DNA of 64,000 nucleotides from Clostridium sp. (GCF_016650035.1 NZ_JAENWM010000009.1:1-64000); one strand, 5' to 3'; numbered from the stretch's first letter, positions 18,944-28,077 are shown. The notes: generated by a model from the letters alone, not told the origin. Made by a program: numbers and translations.

Positions 18944-19960
18944 ATGAAAATTGTAAAAAAAAGTTTAACTTTAGCAATATCTGTGATAGTTTTATTTACG
19001 GGTTGTTCAGGAGTATCAACTGTAAAGAAAGAAAATACTAAAACAAACACAAGTATTAGAGTTGTTACAACATATAAACCGGCCACAGATATTGTACTCG
19101 CATTAGGTGGCATGGATAAATTAGTTGGAGCAAATGATGGAGCTAAAAGTGATCCTCTTCTTGTTAAGCTTGATGAGAATATGGCAAGTAAGTTAGTGGA
19201 AGTTGGTTCAAAGAAAAATGGTGTAAATATTGAACAAATAGTTGCTTTAAAACCTGATGTGGTTATTCTATATCCAACAAAAGAATCTGATGACACAATG
19301 AAAAAATTAACCGATCAGAATATAAAAGTTGTTTCTATTAATCCTGAAACTATAGAAGCACTTAAAGCAGATATTGTTAAAGTTGGAGATGCTATAGAGG
19401 AAAGTGAAAAATCAAAAGAATTAGTAGCATACTATAAAGAGAAGATTGAAGATGTTACTAAAAAAGTTAATACTGTTAAAGATAAAAAAACAGTATATAT
19501 AGCTGGTGCACATGGTATTCTCTCAACCTCTTCAGGGGATTTTTATCAACATGAAATGATAGAGGTTGCTGGTGGAATAGATGTTGCTGCTAAGTTAAAA
19601 GGTGGATGGAATGATGTTTCTGTGGAACAAGTTATTGCATGGAATCCTGATGTAATCGCTTCCGTTATGTATTGCCCAGAGGGTACTCCAACTGAAATTA
19701 TGGAAAAAGCCGAACTTCAAACGGTAGGTGCTATAAAAAATAAAACGGTATATCAAATACCATCAAACATTGCACCTTGGGATATGCCACAGCCAAGTAG
19801 TATATTAGCTATACTTTGGATGAGTAAAACACTATATCCAGAAGAATTTAGTGATTTAGATATTCACAAAGTTGTAAATGAATTTTATAGTAATTTTTAT
19901 GGTAAATCTTTCGATGAGTTAGGGGGAACTTTACTTGGAGAAAGTAACACCAAAAAGTAA
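18944..19960 (+). CDS. FecCD-type ABC importer, substrate-binding lipoprotein
   Basis: Extracellular lipoprotein of 338 residues. A hydrophobic signal segment ends in FTGCSG, with Cys21 as the probable lipidation site. The rest is a class III (BtuF/FepB/MolA-like) binding fold: TYKPATDIVLALGG, ALKPDVVILYP, and STSSGDFYQHEMIEVAGG. Related systems carry iron chelates, cobalamin, or molybdate/tungstate (MolBCA). Flanking molybdenum-cofactor genes favour an oxyanion or metal used in hydroxylase assembly. The 3' end overlaps the permease gene by 26 nt. Confidence 0.85.
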   Translation: MKIVKKSLTLAISVIVLFTGCSGVSTVKKENTKTNTSIRVVTTYKPATDIVLALGGMDKLVGANDGAKSDPLLVKLDENMASKLVEVGSKKNGVNIEQIVALKPDVVILYPTKESDDTMKKLTDQNIKVVSINPETIEALKADIVKVGDAIEESEKSKELVAYYKEKIEDVTKKVNTVKDKKTVYIAGAHGILSTSSGDFYQHEMIEVAGGIDVAAKLKGGWNDVSVEQVIAWNPDVIASVMYCPEGTPTEIMEKAELQTVGAIKNKTVYQIPSNIAPWDMPQPSSILAILWMSKTLYPEEFSDLDIHKVVNEFYSNFYGKSFDELGGTLLGESNTKK

Positions 19961-20963
19961 AATACTACATCATAAACTTATCTTATTTTTTATAATTTTT
20001 ATTATAGTCTTTATTATATCAATATTTTTGGGAAGATATAAAATGAGTATAGCCCAATATAAAAACGTTCTTATGAGTTTAGCCGAATTTAGAATAGGTG
20101 AACCTATCTCTGATCCAAGTCTTTTAATATTATATAAAATAAGGCTTCCACGAATTTTACTTGCTACCTTTGTGGGTGCTGGACTTGCGATTTCAGGACT
20201 AGTTTTTCAACAGGTATTTAAAAATCCCATTGCATCACCAGATATATTAGGAGTTACTTCAGGAGCAAGCTTTGGCGCCGCACTTGGGATTATATTACCC
20301 TTTGAGTTCCCAGGTATAGTTCAAATGTTTGCATTTGTTTTTGGATTACTTGCGGTGGCTATTGCTTATGGGTTAAAAAAAGCGTCTAAGGACAATAATA
20401 TACTGTATTTGGTTTTATCAGGGATTATTGTTTCGGCGTTCTTTTCCGCATTACTCTCAATGATAAAATATTTAGCGGACCCTTACGAACAGTTACCATC
20501 CATTGTTTTTTGGAGTATGGGTGGGTTGTATAGAGCAAACTGGACAAATGCCATTGGTGCTGGTCTTATTGTTATTCCTACTATTTTTATTGTAAACAGT
20601 TTGAGGTTCAAATTGAAAATGCTTTTACTTAATGATGATATGGCAAAAACCATGGGTATGGAGGTTTCAAAATTTAGAAATTACATTTTGTGTTTAGTTT
20701 CTTTTGTAGTTTGTTTTTGTGTTAGTATAGCGGGAACAATTAGTTGGATTGCACTTATAGTACCTCATATTACAAGAATAATTCTTGGATATAAGAATAA
20801 GTATATTTACTTAATTACCAGTTTGATAGGTGCCACAACGTTAATTCTGATTGATGATGTTGCGCGGAGTATTAGCACTACAGAAATACCTGTTGGTATA
20901 CTTACGGCAGCAATAGGAGCTCCTGTACTAGGATATCTATTAATATTTAAGAAAACAATATAG
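19935..20963 (+). CDS. FecCD-type ABC importer, permease
   Basis: Membrane permease of 342 residues with about ten hydrophobic segments and the FecCD landmarks RLPRILLATFVGAGLAISG near residue 67 and GAISFVGLI-like GTISWIALIVPHITR near residue 263. Start chosen as TTG at 19935 with AGGGGG 8 nt upstream; the next ATG would remove the first transmembrane helix. It overlaps the binding-protein gene and is followed by its ATPase, giving a complete importer. Confidence 0.87.
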   Translation: MEKVTPKSKILHHKLILFFIIFIIVFIISIFLGRYKMSIAQYKNVLMSLAEFRIGEPISDPSLLILYKIRLPRILLATFVGAGLAISGLVFQQVFKNPIASPDILGVTSGASFGAALGIILPFEFPGIVQMFAFVFGLLAVAIAYGLKKASKDNNILYLVLSGIIVSAFFSALLSMIKYLADPYEQLPSIVFWSMGGLYRANWTNAIGAGLIVIPTIFIVNSLRFKLKMLLLNDDMAKTMGMEVSKFRNYILCLVSFVVCFCVSIAGTISWIALIVPHITRIILGYKNKYIYLITSLIGATTLILIDDVARSISTTEIPVGILTAAIGAPVLGYLLIFKKTI

Positions 20964-20977
20964 TTAGGAGATAAAAT

Positions 20978-21742
20978 GTGAATATAAAAGTAGAAAATTT
21001 GTTTTTTAGCTATAATGAAAAGTGTATATTAGGGGATATTAATTTAGAGTTTAAAAGAGGTAACATGTATGCGTTACTTGGAAGAAATGGATCTGGGAAA
21101 ACTACTTTAATAAAATTGATTTTAGGACTACTTACATCTAAGAGTGGGTTAATTACCATAGAGGGTAGGGACTCTAAAATAATACCTATAGTGGAATTAT
21201 CAAAATTAATAGCTTATGTCCCACAAAATGAGGAAGCAATCTATGGGATTAGAGTCATTGAACTAGTGGTGATGGGTAGAAATCCTTATTTAAACTTATT
21301 TGATAGGCCATATAGTAAAGAGTATGAATTAGCACAGAAGGCTCTTGAAAACCTTGGTATTGGACATTTATCGCAGAAAAATTATTGTGAAATTAGTGGA
21401 GGAGAAAGACAGTTAGTTTTAATAGCCAGAGCTTTAGTACAAGATGCAAAATTTATTTTAATGGACGAGCCCATTTCTAATTTAGATATTCGCAATCAGC
21501 ATGACGTATTAAATAGAATAAAAAATATAGCCAAGGATTTTAACATAGGTATGTTGCTTTCTATTCATGATCCTAATCTTGCAATGAGATATTGTAATAG
21601 GGCAGTATTACTTAGTGGTGGTAAAGTTTTGAATTCTGGAAAAACTGGTGAAATAATAACTCAAAAGAGCTTATTTGAGGTATATGATATGAAATTTGAG
21701 GTATTGAATTCAAAAAATGGAATAAACTTTGTTAGTTTGTAA
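20978..21742 (+). CDS. FecCD-type ABC importer, ATPase
   Basis: ABC ATPase of 254 residues. Walker A GRNGSGKTT at about 36-44, Q-loop YVPQNEE, signature ISGGERQ near 139, Walker B FILMDEP, and switch His in SIHDPNLA. The GTG start has TAGGAG 7 nt upstream; the ATG overlapping it is out of frame. It energises the permease encoded just before it. Metal or oxyanion specificity is set by the binding protein and cannot be told here. Confidence 0.9.
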   Translation: MNIKVENLFFSYNEKCILGDINLEFKRGNMYALLGRNGSGKTTLIKLILGLLTSKSGLITIEGRDSKIIPIVELSKLIAYVPQNEEAIYGIRVIELVVMGRNPYLNLFDRPYSKEYELAQKALENLGIGHLSQKNYCEISGGERQLVLIARALVQDAKFILMDEPISNLDIRNQHDVLNRIKNIAKDFNIGMLLSIHDPNLAMRYCNRAVLLSGGKVLNSGKTGEIITQKSLFEVYDMKFEVLNSKNGINFVSL

Positions 21743-21756
21743 GAAGGGAGCGAAAT

Positions 21757-22554
21757 ATGGAATTAGAATTGCTTAGTATTATAAAAAATGAGCTTATGGA
21801 AGATAAAAAAGTATGTTACGCATTTATTGTTGAGCAAGAGGGGTCCACTCCAAGGGGGATAGGCACTTCTATGGTTATAAAAGAAAATGGTGAAATTTTT
21901 GGTACAGTAGGCGGTGGGAAGGTAGAATTTAAAACTATAACTGCAGCAAAAAAGTGTATTAAAGAAGAAACTAGCGAGATGATTTCTTTTGATGTATGCA
22001 TTAAAGACAGCGGAGAGAATGCTTGCGTAGGTAAGCTTAAAATATTTATTAAAACCTATATGCCACAAAAAAAACTTATAATAGCAGGAGCAGGTCATGT
22101 GGCATATTGTCTTTATAAATTTGCTATTTTGGCGGGTTTCTCCGTGTATGTTTTTGATGATAGGGAAGAGCTTTTAACAAAAGAGAGATATCCGAAAGCA
22201 ACAAAATTAATATATGGTGATATTTCAGAGTGTATAAAAAAATATGATTTAGATCGAAATTCTTATGTAGTTATTGCAAGTGGTTCAACTAAATCCGATG
22301 AAAATATATTGATGGAAGTCATAACAAAAACTACTGCATATGTTGGGATGCTTGGAAGCAAAAAGAAAGTCTCTACTATAATGGACAACTTGATAAGTCA
22401 AAATATTGATGCAGAATATCTGAAAAATGTATATGCACCAATAGGAATCGGAATTGGTGGAGAGACCCCAGAAGAGGTAGCATTAAGCATATTGTCTGAG
22501 ATAGTTTTAGTGAAAAATAATGGAGAGTTAAAACATATGAATGGAGGCTATTAA
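21757..22554 (+). CDS. Divergent XdhC/CoxI-family protein
   Basis: Second XdhC-like protein, 265 residues. It keeps the general layout (GSTPRGIGTSM, GTVGGGKVEF, IIAGAGHVAY, MLGSKKK, YAPIGIGIGGETPEE), but the CGG of the paralogue is replaced by ACVG and the RGHxxD segment reads SGSTKSD. It probably matures a different molybdenum hydroxylase, such as the three-subunit enzyme at 44.9-48.6 kb, or plays another role in cofactor handling. It sits between the ABC importer and a MoeA-like gene. Confidence 0.85.
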   Translation: MELELLSIIKNELMEDKKVCYAFIVEQEGSTPRGIGTSMVIKENGEIFGTVGGGKVEFKTITAAKKCIKEETSEMISFDVCIKDSGENACVGKLKIFIKTYMPQKKLIIAGAGHVAYCLYKFAILAGFSVYVFDDREELLTKERYPKATKLIYGDISECIKKYDLDRNSYVVIASGSTKSDENILMEVITKTTAYVGMLGSKKKVSTIMDNLISQNIDAEYLKNVYAPIGIGIGGETPEEVALSILSEIVLVKNNGELKHMNGGY

Positions 22555-22555
22555 T

Positions 22556-23578
22556 ATGAAAAAAATACCAGTAAATGAGGCAGTTGGGTCGGTTCTTTGT
22601 CATGATATTACTCAAATTATTCCAGGGGTAGTAAAAGATATAGCTTTCAAAAAAGGACATATAATCTTAGAGGAAGATATACCATTATTACTTTCTATAG
22701 GAAAAGAAAACTTATATGTATGGGAGAAAAAAGAAGGTTATCTTCATGAAAATGATGCTGCAGAGCGATTAAGAGCACTTACGGCAGGAGAGGGACTTAC
22801 ATTTAGTGAAGTAAAAGAAGGTAAAATAAATTTTATAGCAGATTATCCAGGACTTCTTACAATTAATACAAATCTGTTATATCAGCTTAACTCCATAGGG
22901 GAGATAATTTTAGTTACGCTTCATAATAATTACCCCGTAAAAAAGGGGCAAAAAGTTGCAGGAACAAGAGTTATTCCACTTGTAATTGAAGAAGATAAGA
23001 TAATAAAAGCAGAAGATTTAATTGGCACTGAAAAAATTGTTAATATCCGTCCCTTTATACCTATGAAAATAGGAATTGTTACTACTGGTAGTGAAGTATT
23101 TAAGGGCAGAATAAAGGATGCATTTGGGCCAGTAATAAGAAGAAAAGTAGAGGAATATGGATGCGTAGTTCTTGGTCAATCTATAGTTTCAGATGATGAG
23201 AATAACATAACAAAGGCAATTGAAGAATGGATAGACAAGGGTGCTGAAATGGTGATATGTACAGGTGGTATGTCAGTAGACCCCGATGACGTTACACCAA
23301 CAGCAATTCAAAAAACAGGAGCAGAAATTATAACTTACGGTGCACCTGTGCTTCCGGGAGCAATGTTTTTATTAGCTTATAAAGGTGAAATTCCAATACT
23401 TGGACTTCCAGGGTGTGTAATGTACAGTAGAACAACCATCTTTGATTTGGTACTTCCAAGGATTCTTGCAAATGAGAAATTGAGCTTTGCAGATTTTGCA
23501 GCCTATGGACATGGTGGACTTTGCAACGAATGTGAGGAGTGCAAATACCCTGATTGTGCTTTTGGAAAGGGAGTTTAG
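22556..23578 (+). CDS. MoeA-like molybdopterin-binding protein with Cys-rich tail
   Basis: Protein of 340 residues with the molybdopterin-binding (MoaB/MoeA-type) domain in the middle: GIVTTGSEVFKGRIKDAF and VICTGGMSVDPDDVTPTAI, then PVLPGAMFLLAY and LGLPGCVMY. It is shorter than canonical MoeA. The C-terminus has four cysteines in LCNECEECKYPDC, a possible metal or Fe-S site. ATG at 22556 has GGAGG 8 nt upstream; an earlier ATG at 22541 lies within the previous gene. It probably inserts or activates molybdenum for the hydroxylases. Confidence 0.87.
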   Translation: MKKIPVNEAVGSVLCHDITQIIPGVVKDIAFKKGHIILEEDIPLLLSIGKENLYVWEKKEGYLHENDAAERLRALTAGEGLTFSEVKEGKINFIADYPGLLTINTNLLYQLNSIGEIILVTLHNNYPVKKGQKVAGTRVIPLVIEEDKIIKAEDLIGTEKIVNIRPFIPMKIGIVTTGSEVFKGRIKDAFGPVIRRKVEEYGCVVLGQSIVSDDENNITKAIEEWIDKGAEMVICTGGMSVDPDDVTPTAIQKTGAEIITYGAPVLPGAMFLLAYKGEIPILGLPGCVMYSRTTIFDLVLPRILANEKLSFADFAAYGHGGLCNECEECKYPDCAFGKGV

Positions 23579-23607
23579 AATAATATAGCTTAGAATAGGG
23601 GTTTAAC

Positions 23608-24402
23608 ATGAAGGACAAAGGATTGTTTAAAATAATTTTAGGTTTAATATGTGGTATATGTGTTTTATTTTTATTAAGTCCTATAATTGCACTGTTCACC
23701 TTTCCGTGGGGCAAGTCACTAGATTTAATTTTTGATTCTTTTGTATTGCAGGCAATTATTATAAGTTTAAAAAGTACCTTTCTTTCACTAATAATAATTA
23801 TAATTGTAGGAATGCCTACTGCATATTATATGGCTAGATATTCATTTTGGGGAAAGGGGTTTGTTGAAATTATTTTGCAACTTCCCCTTGTACTGCCTCC
23901 AGCTGTGGCGGGTTTACTATTATTAGTAACCTTTGGTAGAAATGGACTCATTGGGAAATACATATCTCCCTTTGGTATTGAGCTGCCTTTCACTTTCATA
24001 GCTGTGGTTATAGCACAAGTATTTATATCCATCCCCATATTTATTATGGCAGCAAGGGCTGGATTTGAAAAGGTAGATAGAGAACTAGAGAGTTGTGCAG
24101 CAGTTTTAGGAGGTAATCCAGTTCAGATTTTTGTAAATGTTACACTTCCCTTATCCAAAAATGCATTGATAACTGGAGCTATTTTAGCTTGGGCGAGAGC
24201 ACTCGCTGAGTTTGGAGCAACCATTCTATTTGCGGGTAATTTGGCAGGCAAAACACAGACTCTTCCTCTTGCTATATATACTGCAATGGAAAAGGATCTA
24301 AACCTATCTATGGGAATTGCAGTATGTTTAGTTATTGTATCAATTGCGGTTTTGGTTGTATTGAAACTTATTACAAAATCTGAGGGGGACAATAATGCTT
24401 AA
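23608..24402 (+). CDS. modB: Molybdate ABC transporter permease ModB
   Basis: Membrane permease of 264 residues with hydrophobic segments and the binding-protein-dependent transport loop EFGATILFAGNLAGKTQTLPLAIY near residue 201, which is typical of ModB. The segment PLVLPPAVAGLLLL near 92 is also typical. It precedes modA, but no modC ATPase lies in this window. Molybdate import fits the several molybdenum enzymes encoded nearby. Confidence 0.9.
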   Translation: MKDKGLFKIILGLICGICVLFLLSPIIALFTFPWGKSLDLIFDSFVLQAIIISLKSTFLSLIIIIIVGMPTAYYMARYSFWGKGFVEIILQLPLVLPPAVAGLLLLVTFGRNGLIGKYISPFGIELPFTFIAVVIAQVFISIPIFIMAARAGFEKVDRELESCAAVLGGNPVQIFVNVTLPLSKNALITGAILAWARALAEFGATILFAGNLAGKTQTLPLAIYTAMEKDLNLSMGIAVCLVIVSIAVLVVLKLITKSEGDNNA

Positions 24403-24421
24403 TGGATATGGAGAAAAAACA

Positions 24422-25222
24422 ATGAAAAAGAGTTTAACAAGAATGGTGTCAATAATAATGACTTTATCATTAATTATCTTGAGTGGTGGATGTGCAGATA
24501 AACAGTCTAATAAGATTTCAAATAAGGAAATTACTGTTTTTGCAGCTTCGTCTTTAACTGAAAGCATGGAAGAAGTAATTAAATTATTCGAAAAAGAGAA
24601 CCCGAAGGTAAAAGTAAAACTCAATTTGGAAAGTACAAGTAGATTGAGGCTACAAATAGAGCAAGGAGTTGAGGCAGATATTTTCTTGTCGGCAAACCAA
24701 AAGCATTATGACGCATTAAAAGAACAGGGATTTATCTCAAAAGGACAGGCTTTTTTAGAAAATTCTATGGTTGTGATCCTGCCAAAAGATAATCCAGCTC
24801 ATATAGAAAAAGTGAGGGACTTGCAAAGTAAATGCAAACTAGTAATAGCACAAAAGGAAGTTCCTGCTGGAGGCTATGCAAGAGAGATAATTCACTCTCT
24901 ATCAGGAATATATGGAGCAGAGTTTGAGGACAGTGTACTAAATAATATTGTATCGGAGGAGAACAACGTAAAACAGGTGGTAAATAAGGTTGTCATGGGA
25001 GAAGCAGATGTAGCCTTTGTATATTCATCAGATGTTACAACAAGTGTTGTGGAGAAGGTTAAAGTGCTAAGTATTGACCCTGTGCATAATGTGAGGGCAG
25101 AGTACTGGCTTTCTAGACTGAAGACGGAAAATGAGTACACGGAAAAATTTTATGCATTCTTGTTAAGTAAAGAAGGTCAGGATATTTTCAAAAAATATGG
25201 ATTTGAAAGTATAAAGTCGTAA
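24422..25222 (+). CDS. modA: Molybdate-binding lipoprotein ModA
   Basis: Extracellular molybdate-binding lipoprotein of about 266 residues. The signal peptide ends in LSGGCAD, giving a lipid-anchored Cys. The mature domain starts ITVFAASSLTESMEEVIKLFEKENPKVKVKLN in ModA style, with EQGVEADIFLSA and GEADVAFVYSSDV later. ATG at 24422 gives a canonical MKK signal start with GGAG 8 nt upstream; ATG at 24395 has a GAGGGGG box and overlaps modB, so it is an alternative. Ends at a strong bidirectional hairpin. Confidence 0.9.
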   Translation: MKKSLTRMVSIIMTLSLIILSGGCADKQSNKISNKEITVFAASSLTESMEEVIKLFEKENPKVKVKLNLESTSRLRLQIEQGVEADIFLSANQKHYDALKEQGFISKGQAFLENSMVVILPKDNPAHIEKVRDLQSKCKLVIAQKEVPAGGYAREIIHSLSGIYGAEFEDSVLNNIVSEENNVKQVVNKVVMGEADVAFVYSSDVTTSVVEKVKVLSIDPVHNVRAEYWLSRLKTENEYTEKFYAFLLSKEGQDIFKKYGFESIKS

Positions 25223-25240
25223 GGAAATAGTATTTAATGC

Positions 25241-25275
25241 AAATCGTACATCCTAAATGGATGTACGATTTTATA
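25241..25275. terminator. Bidirectional terminator between modA and lysE-like gene
   Basis: Perfect 13-bp stem (25241-25253 and 25259-25271) with a 5-nt loop, T-rich on the plus side. Placed between converging genes. Confidence 0.8.
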
Positions 25276-25303
25276 TATAGTGGATTTAATTTAGAAGTAT
25301 TTG

Positions 25304-25897
25304 TTAACCAATTAAACCAGAAATAGAGATAGCACAATAAACTAATAATAGCCCCATGACTAAATTAAATTGTTTATTATATTTCGTTAAAAAATCTTGA
25401 AATAAAGCACCAAAGAGTGCCCAACTAACAATAGATATAAGTCCTATTATTGAAAGGGAAAAGGAAAAAAATATTAAAGTAAAGCCTGATTTGTAATATG
25501 GGATTATAAAATTGGCCATTACAGTGATACCATATAATATTGCTTTCGGATTGAAAAATTGCATTGTTAGTCCTGTTAAATAAGTATTTGTTTGTTTACT
25601 AGTGTGGTTAGTTCCAGTTTTCGTATTAAATGCAACTTTATAAGCAAGGTAAAGCATATAAACTGCACCAAATATACCAACATAATGTTCTATTTTTGGC
25701 ATCAAATCAAATAAAAACAGATTAAAAAAACTGCAAACAATCATAAGTACAGTAAATCCAGTGAAAACTCCAAAGATAAAGGGAAATGAATTCTTAAAGC
25801 CATACCGTTTTGCATTTACCATGGATAATATATTATTTGGTCCCGGTGTAAATGTAGCTACAAATACATAAGATAAAAAAGGAACTAGATTAATCAT
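25304..25897 (-). CDS. LysE-family amino acid exporter
   Basis: Integral membrane protein of 197 residues with about six hydrophobic segments. The N-terminus FTPGPNNILSM is the conserved RhtB/LysE motif. It probably exports an amino acid or derivative; the substrate is unknown. It stands alone, facing modA across a shared terminator. Confidence 0.87.
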   Translation of the reverse strand: MINLVPFLSYVFVATFTPGPNNILSMVNAKRYGFKNSFPFIFGVFTGFTVLMIVCSFFNLFLFDLMPKIEHYVGIFGAVYMLYLAYKVAFNTKTGTNHTSKQTNTYLTGLTMQFFNPKAILYGITVMANFIIPYYKSGFTLIFFSFSLSIIGLISIVSWALFGALFQDFLTKYNKQFNLVMGLLLVYCAISISGLIG

Positions 25898-25986
25898 ATA
25901 GTATGCCCCCTATAAAAATAAAATATAAACATTATAACGTTCTTTAAAGATATTATACACTATTTGTCCCAGAGTAAAACAAACTG

Positions 25987-26015
25987 TTCACAATTGTGCG
26001 TCTCTGTGATAAAAT
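25987..26015 (+). promoter_or_regulatory. Putative promoter of the L,D-transpeptidase gene
   Basis: TTCACA (25987-25992), 17-nt spacer and TAAAAT (26010-26015) with a TG one base before the -10, 57 nt upstream of the start. Confidence 0.5.
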
Positions 26016-26072
26016 TTAAAGAAATGAGAATGGAAAAATATACATTAGAATAGTATAGAAAGGAAGATGAAA

Positions 26073-26720
26073 ATGCGTAAAAAGAACATAATTATTGGAG
26101 CGCTTCTAGCAGTAGGAGTAATATCATCCTATGAACTATATAAAAGGAATTTTAAAACTACTAATTTTGATTTTTATAAATCAGGGCTAGTTTACAGGGA
26201 AACTATGTCAATTGACACTGAAGAGAGAATGTTTTATACAAAGCCTGAAAATAAACCACTAGATGTAAGTATAAAGGTGTACAAAGGAATAAGGATATTA
26301 GAATTATATGGAGATGACAATTTAATAGGTAGATTTAGAATTGCATTAGGGTCAGCGCCTACTGGAGATAAAGATAAGGAAGGTGATAAGAAAACCCCTG
26401 AAGGCAAATATTATATTTGTACAAGAAACGATAAAAGTAAGTATACTCTATTCTTAGGACTCAGTTATCCTAATGTAGAAGATGCAAAAATAGGATTAGA
26501 AGAGGGCCTGATTAGTGAAACAGATTTTGAAGAAGTACAATCTGAGATTGAAAGTAGAAAAAGACCAGCTTGGAATACTGCCTTAGGTGGATCTGTAGGT
26601 ATACATGGAGGCGGAACCAGTAGTGATTGGACTTTTGGATGTATTGCAGTATCAGATGATGATATTAGAATTATTTGGGAATATACTAAAATGAATACTC
26701 CTGTGGAAATTTATAAATAG
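26073..26720 (+). CDS. Membrane-anchored L,D-transpeptidase (YkuD domain)
   Basis: Cell-wall cross-linking or lipid-anchored YkuD-fold enzyme of 215 residues. An N-terminal hydrophobic helix (IIIGALLAVGVISSY) is followed by a YkuD domain with the active-site region GIHGGGTSSDWTFGCIAVSDDD near residue 172; Cys in FGCIAVS is the predicted nucleophile. The second ATG, 6 nt after AGGAAG, is a better start than the ATG at 26067, which almost touches that box. Single-gene unit ending at a T-rich terminator. Confidence 0.87.
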   Translation: MRKKNIIIGALLAVGVISSYELYKRNFKTTNFDFYKSGLVYRETMSIDTEERMFYTKPENKPLDVSIKVYKGIRILELYGDDNLIGRFRIALGSAPTGDKDKEGDKKTPEGKYYICTRNDKSKYTLFLGLSYPNVEDAKIGLEEGLISETDFEEVQSEIESRKRPAWNTALGGSVGIHGGGTSSDWTFGCIAVSDDDIRIIWEYTKMNTPVEIYK

Positions 26721-26730
26721 CGCAAACAAA

Positions 26731-26768
26731 GTACTCTCATTTATTATGGATGGGAGTGCTTTTTTTTT
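26731..26768 (+). terminator. Terminator of the L,D-transpeptidase gene
   Basis: Ten-pair stem with wobble pairs (26731-26740 and 26750-26759) followed by nine T residues. Confidence 0.85.
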
Positions 26769-26901
26769 CTTAGACAGCCTCCTTTTATTTTTTGATTGAG
26801 TAATTTTTTTGTATGTTTATAAATATGATAAGGTTAGTAGTAAAGATAAAGCACTAGAGGTATAAACTGATAAACTCTGATAAATAGAAGGAGGGTTTTC
26901 T

Positions 26902-28071
26902 ATGAATGTAGATTTTCAAAGAGTCTTACAGAAAGCAGAAGAATATAAAGTGGACATGGCAGGGTTTTTAAGGGACATGATTGCTATCCCAAGTGAAAGC
27001 TGCCATGAAAGAAGGATTGTAGAGAGAATAAAAGAGGAAATGAAAAAGGCCAACTTTGATAATATAGAAATAGATAAAATGGGTAACATATTAGGGACTA
27101 TAGGGCATGGTAAACATGTTATTGCTATGGATGCACATATTGATACAGTAGGTATTGGAGAAGAAAATTTATGGCAGTATGATCCATATAGGGGATATGA
27201 AGATGAAGATATAATCATAGGAAGAGGTGGAAGCGGTCAAAAAGGCGGAATGGCTTCTATGGTTTATGCTGGAAAAATGATTAAAGAGTTAGAATTAGAA
27301 GATGATTATACGCTGATTATTACAGGTACAGTTCAAAAGGAGGAATGCGCGGGACTTTGTTGGCAGTATATGATAAATGAAGATAAGATTCAGCCTGAAT
27401 TTGTTGTAATTACAGAGCCTACCTCTTGCAATATATATAGGGGTCATAGAGGAAGAATGGAGATAAAAGTAATTGCTGAAGGTTGTAAAATGGGTTCCAT
27501 AATAAATGATTTAAACTGTCTTAATGAAAAATTACAGTATGATGAGTTTTTAGGAGGGGGGTCCATAACTGTTTCTGGGATGCCGGGTATTTCTACTTTA
27601 AGCGGTGATATGAAAGACTGCTGTACAATTTCAATAGATAGAAGGTTAACTAACGGAGAAACATATCAAGATGCACTAGAAGAAATAAGAAATCTTCCTT
27701 CAGTGAAAGGGACGATCGCACAGGTCTCCATTTGTGATTACGAAAAATCTTCCTATAAGGGAGTTGTTTATCCAACAGCTGCTTATTTTGAAGCGTGGGT
27801 AATAGAAGAGGAACATCCAGTTTGCAAAACTTTAGTAGAAGGCTATAAAATTTTGTTTAATGAAGAACCTCTATTTGACAAATGGGCAATTTCTACAAAT
27901 GCTGCTTCTATCATGGGGAGGTATGATATCCCATGTATTGGATTTGGACCAGGTCATGAGGCAGAGGTTCATTCAACAAATGAACGAACTTGGAAAAGTG
28001 AATTAGTAAAGGCAACCGCTATGTATGCAGTTATTCCTAGTTTATATGTAAGCAGATTAAAAAATAGATGA
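26902..28071 (+). CDS. YgeY paralogue with lost catalytic residues (probable pseudoenzyme)
   Basis: M20-family protein of 389 residues, clearly homologous end to end with YgeY at 3808-5118 (shared [37 protein letters not shown]). His79, the Glu in TEPT and the last His are kept. However, the bridging-metal Asp is Gly112 (GRGGSGQ instead of GRGTSDQ), the catalytic Glu is Lys146 (QKEE instead of QEED), and about 35-45 residues holding the dimerisation-domain HGS motif are missing. The reading frame is intact and has AGGAGG upstream and a strong terminator downstream, so it looks expressed. It is either a non-catalytic partner or regulator, or has new chemistry. Confidence 0.85.
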   Translation: MNVDFQRVLQKAEEYKVDMAGFLRDMIAIPSESCHERRIVERIKEEMKKANFDNIEIDKMGNILGTIGHGKHVIAMDAHIDTVGIGEENLWQYDPYRGYEDEDIIIGRGGSGQKGGMASMVYAGKMIKELELEDDYTLIITGTVQKEECAGLCWQYMINEDKIQPEFVVITEPTSCNIYRGHRGRMEIKVIAEGCKMGSIINDLNCLNEKLQYDEFLGGGSITVSGMPGISTLSGDMKDCCTISIDRRLTNGETYQDALEEIRNLPSVKGTIAQVSICDYEKSSYKGVVYPTAAYFEAWVIEEEHPVCKTLVEGYKILFNEEPLFDKWAISTNAASIMGRYDIPCIGFGPGHEAEVHSTNERTWKSELVKATAMYAVIPSLYVSRLKNR

Positions 28072-28077
28072 AGTTAC

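Noticed and set aside
18640-19296. 218-codon minus-strand frame spanning the NTPase and binding-protein genes
   Set aside because: It crosses two convincing genes, ignores their boundaries and has no family features.
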